Positions 42,093 through 51,158 of a stretch of 64,000 nucleotides of DNA are shown piece after piece; position 1 is the stretch's first letter, and each line of letters begins with the position of its first letter. The notes below the pieces were generated by a model. It was not told the DNA's origin, did not search any database, and worked only from the letters and a program-made list of their open reading frames with translations. Made by a program: the position numbers and the translations under genes. Source of the DNA: DATJZG01 sp035499295 (lineage in GTDB: Bacteria; Myxococcota; Myxococcia; Myxococcales; Anaeromyxobacteraceae); contig DATJZG010000016.1 of assembly GCA_035499295.1 (NCBI GenBank), forward strand, positions 1 to 64,000. Reading direction: 5' to 3'.

Positions 42093-44398
42093 GACCGGGC
42101 CTCGCCTGGGCGGCCGTCCTCGCCGCCGCGCTGTCGCGCCCGGCGGCCGGGGCGGACGCGCCCGCGGCGGCCGACCTCTCGCGCCAGTACCAGGATCTGG
42201 AAGGGCAGCTGCGCTTCGTCGAGCGCGAGTACTTCCGCCCGGACGAGGGCGAGGCGGTGCGGGCGCACAAGAAGTTCAACCAGGCCGAGATCCACTTCCT
42301 CCTCGAGGAATGGCGGCCGGCGATCGTGCTCCTCTACGACGCCATCGACGTCCCGGACTTCCGCAGCTCCACCGACTACCCGAACGCCCTCTACTACCTG
42401 GGCGAGTCGCTCTACCGGGAGGGCGACTACCGGACCGCCCGGAACTATTTCCACCAGCTGCTCGCCATCCCCGAGGCCCCGCACCGGCGCGAGGCGCTGC
42501 TCCGGGCGCTCGACATCGCGGTGCGCACCCGCGACCCGCAGGGCGTGGACATGCTCCTCGACGAGGGGCGCCGCGCCTTCCCCGACAAGGAACCGCCGGA
42601 GCTCGCCTACCTCTCCGCCAAGGCCATCGCCACCCGGCGCGACCTCCGCCCCGGCGATCGCCGCGTCCAGGCGCTCGAGGCGTTCGGCGCCGTCACCGCT
42701 CCCTTCCATCTCCAGGCCGCCTACTGGCAGGGGGTGCTCTACGCCGAGAACGGCAACGTCGAGCAGGCGACCGAGCGCTTCAAGGCTTGCCTGGGGATGC
42801 CGGCGGTGGACTCGCGGCAGCGCGAGGTCCGCGAGATCTGCGCCATGGCGCTGGGGCGGGCGGAGGCGGAGCAGGGGCACTACCAAGCGGCCGTCGACGC
42901 CTACCAGGAGGTGGAACGCGCCTCCCCGCGCTTCGCCGAGACGCTCTACGAGATGGCCTGGACCTGGGTGAAGGCGAAGAAGTACGAGCAGGCGCTCCGC
43001 ACCGTCGGGCTCGTCACCGACCTCTACCCCGAATCGCGGCTCGCGCCCGAGGCCGCCATCCTGCAGGGGCAGCTCTACCTCAAGCTCGGCCGCTACGACG
43101 AGGCGGTCGACACCTACAACAAGGTGGTGACGCAGTACGCCCCGGTGCGCGACGAGATCGACTCCATCCTCGCCATGCACGAGGATCCGGTGCGCTACTT
43201 CAACGAGGTGCTGGGCCGGCAGGACAAGTCGTTCGACGTGACCTCGGTCCTCCCCCCGGTGGCGGTGCGCTGGGCCTCGACCCAGCGGGACGTGGCGCGC
43301 GCGCTCGCGGTGGTGGGCGAGGTGGACGCGAGCCGCCGCGACCTCGTCGAGGGCCGGCAGCTGGCGGACCGGCTCGACGCGGTGCTGCTGCGCAACGACG
43401 GCCTCGACGCCTTCGGCGCGGTGAAGGAGGGCTACGGGAGGGCCGAGGCGGTGGAGAACGGCGCCCTCTGGCTCGAGGGGCGCATCCTCGACGAGGAGGA
43501 GCGGCTGCTCGAGCCGCAGCTCGCCCCCAAGCCCCCGGCGCCGCTCGCGCGCGCCCGGGGGGAGCGCGTGGCGCTCGAGGCCAAGGTGAAGGGACTGCCG
43601 CGCACCCCCATGGAGGTGAAGCAGCGCCAGGAGACGCTCCGCGCCCGCTTCGCCGCGCTCAAGCGCCAGGCCTTCCAGCTCGGCTACGTGGTGGAGGCGT
43701 CGAGCGCGGCGCTGGCGGGGACGCGCGAGTGGCTCGAGAACCACCCGTCGGAGGGGACGGCCCGGGCGCGCGCCGACCTGTACGAGGATCTCAAGAAGCA
43801 GGAGGGCGCGGTGGCCGGCCACACCCGCGACCTCACCGCGCTCGAGCAGGAGATCGACCGCGCCGCCGACGCGGTGGCGGGGGTCGAGGGCGCGACCTCG
43901 GAGGCCGGCCTGCGGGAGGCCTACCGCGCCGCCATCACCGCCGAGTCGGACGAGCTCGCCCCCTGGCGCGGGAGGCTGGGCGGGCCGGAGCGCGCCCGGA
44001 TGGAGCAGCTCGAGTCGCTGCGCGCCCAGCTCCCCGAGCTCATGGCGCGCGCCGGCCGGCTCCAGTCCGATCTCCGGGGGCAGGCGCGCAACGACGCCAC
44101 CGCCATCCGCGCCCAGGTGGCCGCCGAGCGACAGCGGCTCGAGGAGGCGAGCGCCGAGCTGGCCGCGGCGCAGCGGCAGACGAAGGACCTGGTGGGCGAG
44201 ATGGCGCTCGAGTCCTTCAAGCAGGTCCGGCGGCAGTTCTACGACCTCGTGCTCAAGGCCGACGTGGGGATGGTGGACGTGGCCTGGCAGCGCAAGCGGG
44301 ACCGGACCGAGAAGATCCAGGAGCTCGCCAGCCAGAAGGCGGCCGACCTCGCCGCCATGGAAGCGGACTACAAGAGCGTGCTGGAGGAGGGGCAGTAG
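42089..44398 (+). CDS. periplasmic TPR and coiled-coil protein
   Basis: A 769-residue exported protein. It has a signal peptide (1-21), TPR-type repeats over about 45-370 (for example YYLGESLYREGDYRTARNYF and EAAILQGQLYLKLGRYDEAV), then long charged helices over about 480-760 predicted as coiled coil (ARADLYEDLKKQEGAV; RAQVAAERQRLEEASAEL). It resembles the periplasmic TPR components of the Myxococcus Glt system in general layout only. GTG 42089 overlaps the previous TGA in GTGA, and its TAG overlaps the next GTG. It is part of the cluster by translational coupling. Confidence 0.72.
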   Translation: MRPGLAWAAVLAAALSRPAAGADAPAAADLSRQYQDLEGQLRFVEREYFRPDEGEAVRAHKKFNQAEIHFLLEEWRPAIVLLYDAIDVPDFRSSTDYPNALYYLGESLYREGDYRTARNYFHQLLAIPEAPHRREALLRALDIAVRTRDPQGVDMLLDEGRRAFPDKEPPELAYLSAKAIATRRDLRPGDRRVQALEAFGAVTAPFHLQAAYWQGVLYAENGNVEQATERFKACLGMPAVDSRQREVREICAMALGRAEAEQGHYQAAVDAYQEVERASPRFAETLYEMAWTWVKAKKYEQALRTVGLVTDLYPESRLAPEAAILQGQLYLKLGRYDEAVDTYNKVVTQYAPVRDEIDSILAMHEDPVRYFNEVLGRQDKSFDVTSVLPPVAVRWASTQRDVARALAVVGEVDASRRDLVEGRQLADRLDAVLLRNDGLDAFGAVKEGYGRAEAVENGALWLEGRILDEEERLLEPQLAPKPPAPLARARGERVALEAKVKGLPRTPMEVKQRQETLRARFAALKRQAFQLGYVVEASSAALAGTREWLENHPSEGTARARADLYEDLKKQEGAVAGHTRDLTALEQEIDRAADAVAGVEGATSEAGLREAYRAAITAESDELAPWRGRLGGPERARMEQLESLRAQLPELMARAGRLQSDLRGQARNDATAIRAQVAAERQRLEEASAELAAAQRQTKDLVGEMALESFKQVRRQFYDLVLKADVGMVDVAWQRKRDRTEKIQELASQKAADLAAMEADYKSVLEEGQ

Positions 44399-47300
44399 TG
44401 GCCGCTCGCGCCGCCCTCGCCGCCCTGGCCCTGGCGCTGCCAGCGCTGCCGCTGGCGGCGACCCGCACCTCGGGCTTCGTCTCCTGCATGGACCGGGGCG
44501 ACCTGCCGAAGCCGGCGCCGGTGGCGCGCCCGGCGGGGACGGTGACCAACCAGGCGGTGGAGGCGCTCACCGAGGAGGTGGCGCGCTTCGAGGAGATCGC
44601 CAAGGAGTACCGCGAGGAGATCCAGGCGCTCATCCGGAAGAAGTACGAGGAGCGCAGGCGCTTCGTCTCCGACAGCTACGAGAAGCCCATCGCCGCCATG
44701 GAGGAGGTGGACCGCAAGGAGCGGCTCGACGCCATCCGGCAGTTCGAGGAGTTCCTGGTCCGCTACCCCGACGAGGCGAGCTACACCCCGGACGCCATGT
44801 TCCGCCTGGCGGAGCTCTACTACGAGAAGTCGACCGACGAGTTCGACGCGGCGCTCGCGAAGTGGCGGGACGAGGCTCGCGCTGCCATGGCCACCGGGGG
44901 AGCGCCGCCCGAGGAGCCGCAGCACGACTACTCGAAGTCGGTGGCGCTCTACCGGAAGATCCTCGCCGACTTCCCCAACTACCCGCTCAGCGACGCCACC
45001 CAGTACCTCCTCGCCTACAGCCTGGGAGAGATGGGTCAGCAGGACGAGTCGATCCGCTCCTACGCGTTGCTCATCCAGCGCCACCCGAAGAGCAGCTTCG
45101 TTCCCGAGGCCTGGGTGCGCATCGGCGACTTCTGGTTCGACGACCTCCGGCCCGGGTCGCTCACCCGGGCCGCCGACGCCTACTCCCGGATGCAGGCCTA
45201 CCCGGCCCACCCCCTCTTCACGCGCGCGCTCTACAAGCTCGGCTGGACCTACTACCGGCTCGACGAGTACGAGCAGGCGGTCGACGCCTTCACGAAGCTC
45301 CTCGACGCCTACGTGGCCGAGTCCGCCAAGACCGGCAAGCCGCCCGCCGGGGACGTCTGGCCCGAGGGCATCCAGTACATGGCCATCAGCTTCGCCGGGA
45401 TGAAGGGCGACGGGGTGGAGAAGGCGCACCAGCACTTCCTCGCGCTGGGCGGGCGCCCCTACGAGGCCGCCATCTACCAGCGGCTCGGCGACATCCTCTT
45501 CGACGAGACCCTCTACTCGCAGGCGGTCGCCGCCTACCAGCTCTTCCTCGCCGCCAGCCCGCTCTCCCCGGAGGCGCCCCGCATCCAGGCGAAGATCGTC
45601 ACCGCCTGGCAGCGCGACCGGCGCTTCGACATGGAGGCGAAGGAGCGGGAGGTGCTCGTCGCCGCCTACGGCGAGGGCGGGAAGTGGTTCGCCGCCAACC
45701 AGGGCGAGCCGGACCTCACCCGCGAGACCCGCGACATGGTGATGCGCAACCTGGTGCGGTCGGCGAGCTTCCACCACGTGCAGGCGCAGGGGCTGAAGCA
45801 GCAGGGGAGGCTGCCCGCCGCGGTGGAGGAGTACCGGGCCGCGGCGCACGCCTACGCCCAGTACCTGAAGCGCTTCCCCCACGCCAAGGACGCCTACGAG
45901 CTGGCCTTCAACTACGCCGACGCCCTCTACAACTCGCTCGAGTTCGAGGCCGCCGCCCGGACCTACGCCGACGTGCGCGACGACCCGGCCGACGACAAGC
46001 ACCAGGCCGAGGCCGCGCTCTCGGCGGTCATCTCCTGGGAGGGGGAGGTGACGAGGCGCGAGCGCACCGGCCAGCTCCAGCCGCTGCCGGTGCTGCTCTC
46101 CGCCGACCGCAAGGACTCGGCCCCGCCCCAGCCCGTGCCGCTCGACCCGGTGCAGGAGAGCCTGGTCCGCGACTCCGACGTCTTCAGCGAGAACGAGGGT
46201 TCGAGCCCGCGGGCCCCGACCATCGCCTACAAGGCGGGCGAGGTCTTCTACACCCACAACCAGTTCGCCGAGGCGCGCTGCCGCTTCCAGGACGTGGTGG
46301 CCCGCTGGCCCGACTCGCCCATGGCGCAGTACGCGGCGAACCTGATCATCGAGAGCTACCTGGCGGTGAAGGACTGGGCCGCGGTGGAGCGGGCGGCGGC
46401 GGAGCTGCAGAAGAAGGAGCTCGCGGGGAACAAGACCCTCGCCACCTCGCTGCAGAAGTTCAAGCTCGGCGGCCGCTTCAACCGGGCCCAGCAGCTCATG
46501 GAGCAGCACGCCTACGAGCAGGCGGCGGCGCTGTTCGTGGCGCTGGTGGCCGAGGAGCCGAAGCACGAGTTCGCCGACAAGGCCCTCTACAACGCCGCTT
46601 CCTGCTACGAGAGCGCCCGCCGCTACGAGAGCGCGCTGCGGCTCTACGAGCGGCTCTACGCCGACTACCCCACCTCGGAGTTCGCCGACGACGCGCTCTT
46701 CCGGGTGGCCTACAACGCCGAAAACACCTACGACTTCGAGAAGGCGGTGCAGCGCTACGCGCTGCTCGTCGAGAAGTACCCGAAGTCGAAGCACCGCAAG
46801 GACGCCATCTACAACGCCGCCCGCTCGCAGGAGAACCTGCAGCGCTACGACGCCGCCGCCACCGGCTTCGCCCGCTACTCCCAGCTCTACCCCGACGCCG
46901 AGGACGCGGCCCGCACCCAGTTCCACGCGGCGCTCGTGTACGGGAAGCAGAAGGAGTGGGCGAAGGAGATCCACGCGCTGCAGGAGTTCATCCGGCGCTT
47001 CTCCCGCAGCAAGGAGGCGGACCTGCTCGTGCAGGCGCACCTGCGAATGGGGCTCGCCTACGACGAGCTCGGGAGCGAGAAGTCCGCGCTGCAGGCCTAC
47101 GGCGCGGCGGTGGCCGAGTTCAACCGGCGCGGCATCCGCCCGGAGGCCAACCCTTCGGCGGCGGCCGCCGCCGCCGAGGCGCAGTTCCGGCTGGCCGAGA
47201 ACGCCTTCGAGCGCTACGACCGCATCAAGCTCCCCGCGACCAGCAATGCCCGCAAGCTCAAGCAGGCGCTGGCGGCGAAGCTCGCCGACCTGAAGAAGGT

Positions 47301-47796
47301 GGCGCCCCTCTACAACGAGGTGAAGAGGTACAAGCGGCCGGACTGGACGCTCGCCGCCTTCTACCGCCAGGCGTACATGCTCGAGCGGCTCGCGCAGACC
47401 CTCTACGACGCGCCGGTCCCGCCGGAGTTCAAGAGGCCCGGGCAGGAGGAGTACCTGGCCGCCTACCAGGACCAGCTCGCCCAGTTCGCGCAGCCGTACG
47501 AGGAGCAGGCGGTGCAGGTGTACGTGCAGGCGCTCAACGCGGCGCACGAGCTGCGGGTGAAGAACGAGTGGACGAAGAAGATCCAGGAGTCCCTGGCGCG
47601 CTACCGGCCCCGCGAGTACCCCATCCTCAAGGACGCCAAGGGCCGGATGGTGCTCGAGGACGTCTCGCCTGCCCCGATGGCCGACTCTCCCCAGCCGAAG
47701 CGGAGCGCCGGGGTGGAGCCGGTGGCGCAGGGCGCCGAGGTCCCGGGCCCTACCCAGAACCCCGCCCCGGCCGCGGCCGGGGCCGAGCCGAAGTGA
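44398..47796 (+). CDS. very large periplasmic TPR protein (GltD/AgmU-like)
   Basis: A 1132-residue exported protein with a signal peptide (1-20) and tandem TPR-like repeats across almost its whole length. Many start with a YxxAxxxY/F pattern (KALYNAASCYESARRYESAL; DALFRVAYNAENTYDFEKAV; DAIYNAARSQENLQRYDAAA). Length and repeat composition match AgmU/GltD, the large periplasmic TPR protein of the Myxococcus gliding machine. The frame is open for 2 kb upstream, but GTG 44398 overlapping the previous stop (TAGTG) supplies the signal peptide. The Pro/Ala tail has no recognised domain. Confidence 0.75.
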   Translation: MAARAALAALALALPALPLAATRTSGFVSCMDRGDLPKPAPVARPAGTVTNQAVEALTEEVARFEEIAKEYREEIQALIRKKYEERRRFVSDSYEKPIAAMEEVDRKERLDAIRQFEEFLVRYPDEASYTPDAMFRLAELYYEKSTDEFDAALAKWRDEARAAMATGGAPPEEPQHDYSKSVALYRKILADFPNYPLSDATQYLLAYSLGEMGQQDESIRSYALLIQRHPKSSFVPEAWVRIGDFWFDDLRPGSLTRAADAYSRMQAYPAHPLFTRALYKLGWTYYRLDEYEQAVDAFTKLLDAYVAESAKTGKPPAGDVWPEGIQYMAISFAGMKGDGVEKAHQHFLALGGRPYEAAIYQRLGDILFDETLYSQAVAAYQLFLAASPLSPEAPRIQAKIVTAWQRDRRFDMEAKEREVLVAAYGEGGKWFAANQGEPDLTRETRDMVMRNLVRSASFHHVQAQGLKQQGRLPAAVEEYRAAAHAYAQYLKRFPHAKDAYELAFNYADALYNSLEFEAAARTYADVRDDPADDKHQAEAALSAVISWEGEVTRRERTGQLQPLPVLLSADRKDSAPPQPVPLDPVQESLVRDSDVFSENEGSSPRAPTIAYKAGEVFYTHNQFAEARCRFQDVVARWPDSPMAQYAANLIIESYLAVKDWAAVERAAAELQKKELAGNKTLATSLQKFKLGGRFNRAQQLMEQHAYEQAAALFVALVAEEPKHEFADKALYNAASCYESARRYESALRLYERLYADYPTSEFADDALFRVAYNAENTYDFEKAVQRYALLVEKYPKSKHRKDAIYNAARSQENLQRYDAAATGFARYSQLYPDAEDAARTQFHAALVYGKQKEWAKEIHALQEFIRRFSRSKEADLLVQAHLRMGLAYDELGSEKSALQAYGAAVAEFNRRGIRPEANPSAAAAAAEAQFRLAENAFERYDRIKLPATSNARKLKQALAAKLADLKKVAPLYNEVKRYKRPDWTLAAFYRQAYMLERLAQTLYDAPVPPEFKRPGQEEYLAAYQDQLAQFAQPYEEQAVQVYVQALNAAHELRVKNEWTKKIQESLARYRPREYPILKDAKGRMVLEDVSPAPMADSPQPKRSAGVEPVAQGAEVPGPTQNPAPAAAGAEPK

Positions 47797-47827
47797 TGGC
47801 CGACACCGACACCCCGATGAGGAACCG

Positions 47828-49453
47828 ATGACGACGCGCCTCGCCGCCGCACCCCTGCTCGCGCTGCTCGCCGCCTGCGCCACCACGGCCGGGTCGTCGA
47901 GGTCCGCCGGCCTCCTCCAGGCCGACTCGCGCGACCCGGCGCGGGCGGAGGAAGTGGACCCGTCGGAGGGGAGCGAGGCGAGCTCGGCCAAGGAGGCGCT
48001 CGCGCACCTGGATCGCGCCCAGCGCGCCCGGCAGTCGGGGAACGACGACCAGGCCGCCGCCGAGTACAAGGCGTCGGCGGACCTCTTCGTCGCCTTCGCC
48101 GACAAGTACCCGGCGAACCGTTACCGGCTCGTCTTCCTGCGCATGGCCTCGCAGGCCTACCTGGACGGGCGCGACGCCGACTCGGCCGCCCGGGTCGCCC
48201 AGCGCCTGGGGAGCGACCCGCAGTCGAGCGACGTGTCGAAGGCGGTCGCCGCCCGCCTCCTCGCCACCGCCGACCAGCAGATCGCCATCCGGGAGATGCG
48301 GGCCGGCAAGATCCCGCCGCTGCAGCTCGTCGGGTTCGAGGCGCGCAAGGGCGCCGAGCTGAGGCCGCAGCCGCTCCCGGCGCCCTGGAAGACGTTCGTC
48401 GACGCGGTCGACGGCTACGCCCGGCTCGCGGCCGCCCCGGCGGCGGCGGCCGCGGGAGCGGGCGCCGAGCTGCCGCCGCTGCAGCTCGTCGCCGCCCAGG
48501 TGCAGTTCGGCTACGACAACATGGAGGACGCGCGGCGCCGCTTCTGGGCCCTCATCCAGCAGGCCCCCGGCCAGGCCGAGGTGATGGAGTCCACCGTGCC
48601 CTACTACCTCGAGACCTACCGGGTGGAGAAGGACGACCCCGGCTACGACGAGGCGCTCGCCCGGGTGCAGCCGGTGATGGCGGCCCAGGCGAAGAAGGCG
48701 CGGGAGGTGGCCGACCTCCCCGGCGCCACCGAGCCGCAGAAGAAGGCGGCGGCCGTCTTCGCGAAGCTCGACGACGACCTCACCCGGCGGCTGCGGGGCG
48801 CCGACTACAGCGCCGCCTCCGCGCTCCTGCGCAAGGGCGAGGCGGCGGAGAAGGCCGGCAAGGCGGCGGAGGGGCTCGCCCGCTACAAGGAGGCGGCCGC
48901 CCTCTTCGAGAAGTTCGCCGCCGAGAACCGGGACAGCCCCGACGCCCCGAACGCCCTCTACAACGCGGCGGTCGCCTGGGACAAGGCGAAGGACAACAAG
49001 AAGGCGATCGCCGAGCGCGAGAAGCTCGTCGCCACCTACCCCGACGCCAAGATCGTCCCCCAGGCGCTGGTGAGGCTCGGCGTGGGCATGGCGCTCGAGG
49101 GGAACAACGCCGGCGCCGCCAAGTCCTACGAGACCTACCTGTCCCGCTGGCCCGACGGCCCGCAGCACTGCATCGCGCTCCAGAACCTGGGCGTGGCGCT
49201 CCAGACGCTCGGGAAGCGGGCCGAGGCGTCGCAGCGCTACGAGCAGTTCGCCGCCGACCCGAGCTGCGTGAAGGAGGACCCGAACAACGCCGCCCGCGTC
49301 CTCTACGAGGCCGGGAAGCTGCTCGTCGAGGCGAAGCGCCCCCAGGACGCGAAGCGGATCTTCCAGGACCTCGTCGACCTGCAGGGCGTGAGCGGCACGC
49401 CCGAGAAGGCCTACCAGGCGGACGCCCGGGACCGCCTCGCGCGGATGAAGTAG
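47828..49453 (+). CDS. TPR lipoprotein of Glt-like cluster
   Basis: A 541-residue predicted lipoprotein: the signal peptide ends at LLAAC (residues 13-17). TPR-like repeats cover about 55-230 and 320-520 (for example AEGLARYKEAAALFEKFA and APNALYNAAVAWDKAKD), separated by a linker with the Ala-rich run APAAAAAGAGAEL. It may assemble with the large TPR protein encoded 31 bp upstream. I do not recognise a named Myxococcus counterpart with confidence. Confidence 0.7.
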   Translation: MTTRLAAAPLLALLAACATTAGSSRSAGLLQADSRDPARAEEVDPSEGSEASSAKEALAHLDRAQRARQSGNDDQAAAEYKASADLFVAFADKYPANRYRLVFLRMASQAYLDGRDADSAARVAQRLGSDPQSSDVSKAVAARLLATADQQIAIREMRAGKIPPLQLVGFEARKGAELRPQPLPAPWKTFVDAVDGYARLAAAPAAAAAGAGAELPPLQLVAAQVQFGYDNMEDARRRFWALIQQAPGQAEVMESTVPYYLETYRVEKDDPGYDEALARVQPVMAAQAKKAREVADLPGATEPQKKAAAVFAKLDDDLTRRLRGADYSAASALLRKGEAAEKAGKAAEGLARYKEAAALFEKFAAENRDSPDAPNALYNAAVAWDKAKDNKKAIAEREKLVATYPDAKIVPQALVRLGVGMALEGNNAGAAKSYETYLSRWPDGPQHCIALQNLGVALQTLGKRAEASQRYEQFAADPSCVKEDPNNAARVLYEAGKLLVEAKRPQDAKRIFQDLVDLQGVSGTPEKAYQADARDRLARMK

Positions 49454-49457
49454 CGCC

Positions 49458-50798
49458 ATGCCCCTTCGCCGACCCGCCCTCTCCCGAACGCTCCTCCTCG
49501 CCCTCGCCGGGGGCCTCGTCGCCTCGGGCTGCGCCGAGACGCAGCGGCCGGCGCCGGCGATGGAGGAGGCCCCGACCGAGGCCACCGAGGCCGCCCAGGC
49601 CGGAGCGCCGAAGCGGCGGGCCGCCGACGCCGCGGACGCGGCCGAGGCGCGCCGCCTCTTCGAGACGGCGGTGGCCATGGCGGGCACCGACCCCGAGGGC
49701 GCCGCCTCCCAGTTCGAGAAGGCCTTCCGGCTCGACCCGAGCCTCCCCTACGCCGCCTACAACGCGGGGATCGCCTACGAGCGGCTCGGCGACCAGACCC
49801 GGGCCCGCGACGCCTACCTGAAGGCGCTGGCGGCGAGCCCGGACTTCGAGCCCGCGAGCCAGAACCTCACCCGGCTGCGGATCCGCATCGGCAAGACCGA
49901 GGAGGCGGAGAGCGACCTGCGCGCCCGCATCGCCGCCCACCCGTCGAAGACGGGGCTGCGCAACCAGCTCGTCGAGGTCCTGCTCGCCACCGGCCGCCTG
50001 GAGGGGGCGGAGCTGGAGTCGCGCCGGGTCCTGAAGATGGACGAGCAGAACGTGCCCGCGCTCGTCAACCTGGCGACCGCCTACTACGCCAACAAGCGCT
50101 ACGAGCTCGCGAAGATGGTGCTCGACAACGCCCGCCAGATCGACCCCAGGGACGCCGCCGTCATGGACCGGCTCGGGTTCGTGGACCTGGCCCTCGGGAA
50201 CCGGCCCGAGGCGCTCGAGGCCTTCCAGAAGGCGGCGGCGCTCCGCCCCGACTACCCGGAGGCCCACGTGAACTACGGCGCCATGCTGGTCGACGCCGAG
50301 GACTACCCGGCGGCGGTGAAGGAGCTCGAGCTCGCGGTGCGCTACGCCCCCACGAGCGTGGCCGCCCGGATCAACCTGGGCAACGCCTACCGGGGGGCGC
50401 GGCGCTTCGAGCCCGCCCAGCGCGAGTACGAGCGCGCCCTCATGCTCGACCCCAGGCTCCCCGACGCCTGGTTCAACATGGGCGTGCTCTACCTCGACGG
50501 CGAGAAGCCGGGGATGAGCGCCGCCGACCGGCTGGAGAAGTCGATCGCCTACTTCGACCGCTTCGCCGCGCAGGGGGGGAGCGACCCGAAGCTGGCCCAG
50601 TACCGCAAGGACGCCGCGAGCGCCCTCGACCGGGAGAGGCGCCGCCTCGCGCGCGACGAGAAGGACCGGTTGCGCAAGGAGGCGGACGTGAGGAAGAAGG
50701 GCGAAGGGGCCGCATCCCCGGCCCCGGCCGCCGGAAAACCCGCCCCGTCCCCCGGCGGCCCGAACGCCCCGGCGGGTGGGACACGAGGTGACAAGTGA
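49458..50798 (+). CDS. TPR lipoprotein, GltE/AglT-like
   Basis: A 446-residue predicted lipoprotein with lipobox VASGC at residue 21 and about eight canonical TPRs (residues 65-385), such as PYAAYNAGIAYERLGDQTRA, PALVNLATAYYANKRYELA and AARINLGNAYRGARRFEPA. A charged helical tail and a Pro/Gly-rich end follow. Size, lipidation and position just before the short GltF-like and FHA/TonB-like genes match GltE (AglT) of the Myxococcus gliding complex. The assignment rests on architecture and gene order. Its stop overlaps the next gene's GTG by 4 bp. Confidence 0.75.
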   Translation: MPLRRPALSRTLLLALAGGLVASGCAETQRPAPAMEEAPTEATEAAQAGAPKRRAADAADAAEARRLFETAVAMAGTDPEGAASQFEKAFRLDPSLPYAAYNAGIAYERLGDQTRARDAYLKALAASPDFEPASQNLTRLRIRIGKTEEAESDLRARIAAHPSKTGLRNQLVEVLLATGRLEGAELESRRVLKMDEQNVPALVNLATAYYANKRYELAKMVLDNARQIDPRDAAVMDRLGFVDLALGNRPEALEAFQKAAALRPDYPEAHVNYGAMLVDAEDYPAAVKELELAVRYAPTSVAARINLGNAYRGARRFEPAQREYERALMLDPRLPDAWFNMGVLYLDGEKPGMSAADRLEKSIAYFDRFAAQGGSDPKLAQYRKDAASALDRERRRLARDEKDRLRKEADVRKKGEGAASPAPAAGKPAPSPGGPNAPAGGTRGDK

Positions 50799-51133
50799 CG
50801 ACAATCCGGAGACTTGTGACCGTTGTCGCCACCGTGCTAACCATGGGTGTGCCGCTCGCCGTCCGCGCCCAGGAGGGGGCCTCCGGGGCGAAAGCGGCGC
50901 CGACCTCGAGCCCGGCGAAGCCGGAGCGCAAGAAGCCGGCCGAAAGCAAGCCCCAGGGGAGCGCCCGGCCGAAGAAGGTGGTTCGCGTCGAGGAGCTGAA
51001 GGTCGAGGGCCGAATCCAGAAGCCTCAGGCGATGTTCCTCATGCCGCGCGCCAACCTGAACTTCGACGACCTGGACAAGGGCGAGTCCTTCCTTCCCAAG
51101 GTCGCCGAACCACTGCAGGATCAGCCGTTCTAG
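50795..51133 (+). CDS. small exported protein, GltF-like position
   Basis: A 112-residue protein: signal peptide or anchor (1-24), a Lys/Pro/Ala-rich spacer, and a compact conserved C terminus VVRVEELKVEGRIQKPQAMF followed by LNFDDLDKGESF. Its place between the GltE-like lipoprotein and the GltG-like protein is where Myxococcus has gltF. The VEGRIQKP segment suggests a short partner-binding element. Start GTG 50795 overlaps the upstream TGA in GTGA. Confidence 0.68.
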   Translation: MTTIRRLVTVVATVLTMGVPLAVRAQEGASGAKAAPTSSPAKPERKKPAESKPQGSARPKKVVRVEELKVEGRIQKPQAMFLMPRANLNFDDLDKGESFLPKVAEPLQDQPF

Positions 51134-51158
51134 CGGGCGAGGACCCTCCCACCTCTTC

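Noticed and set aside
42310..44397. Plus-strand frame open for 2 kb upstream of the 1132-residue TPR protein
   Set aside because: The segment overlaps the real 769-residue gene in another frame, and its translation is low-complexity. GTG 44398 supplies a proper signal peptide.
44398..50798. Repeated sequence pattern resembling a repeat array
   Set aside because: The periodicity is at protein level (34-residue TPRs) with divergent DNA. There are no direct repeats with unique spacers, so it is not CRISPR.
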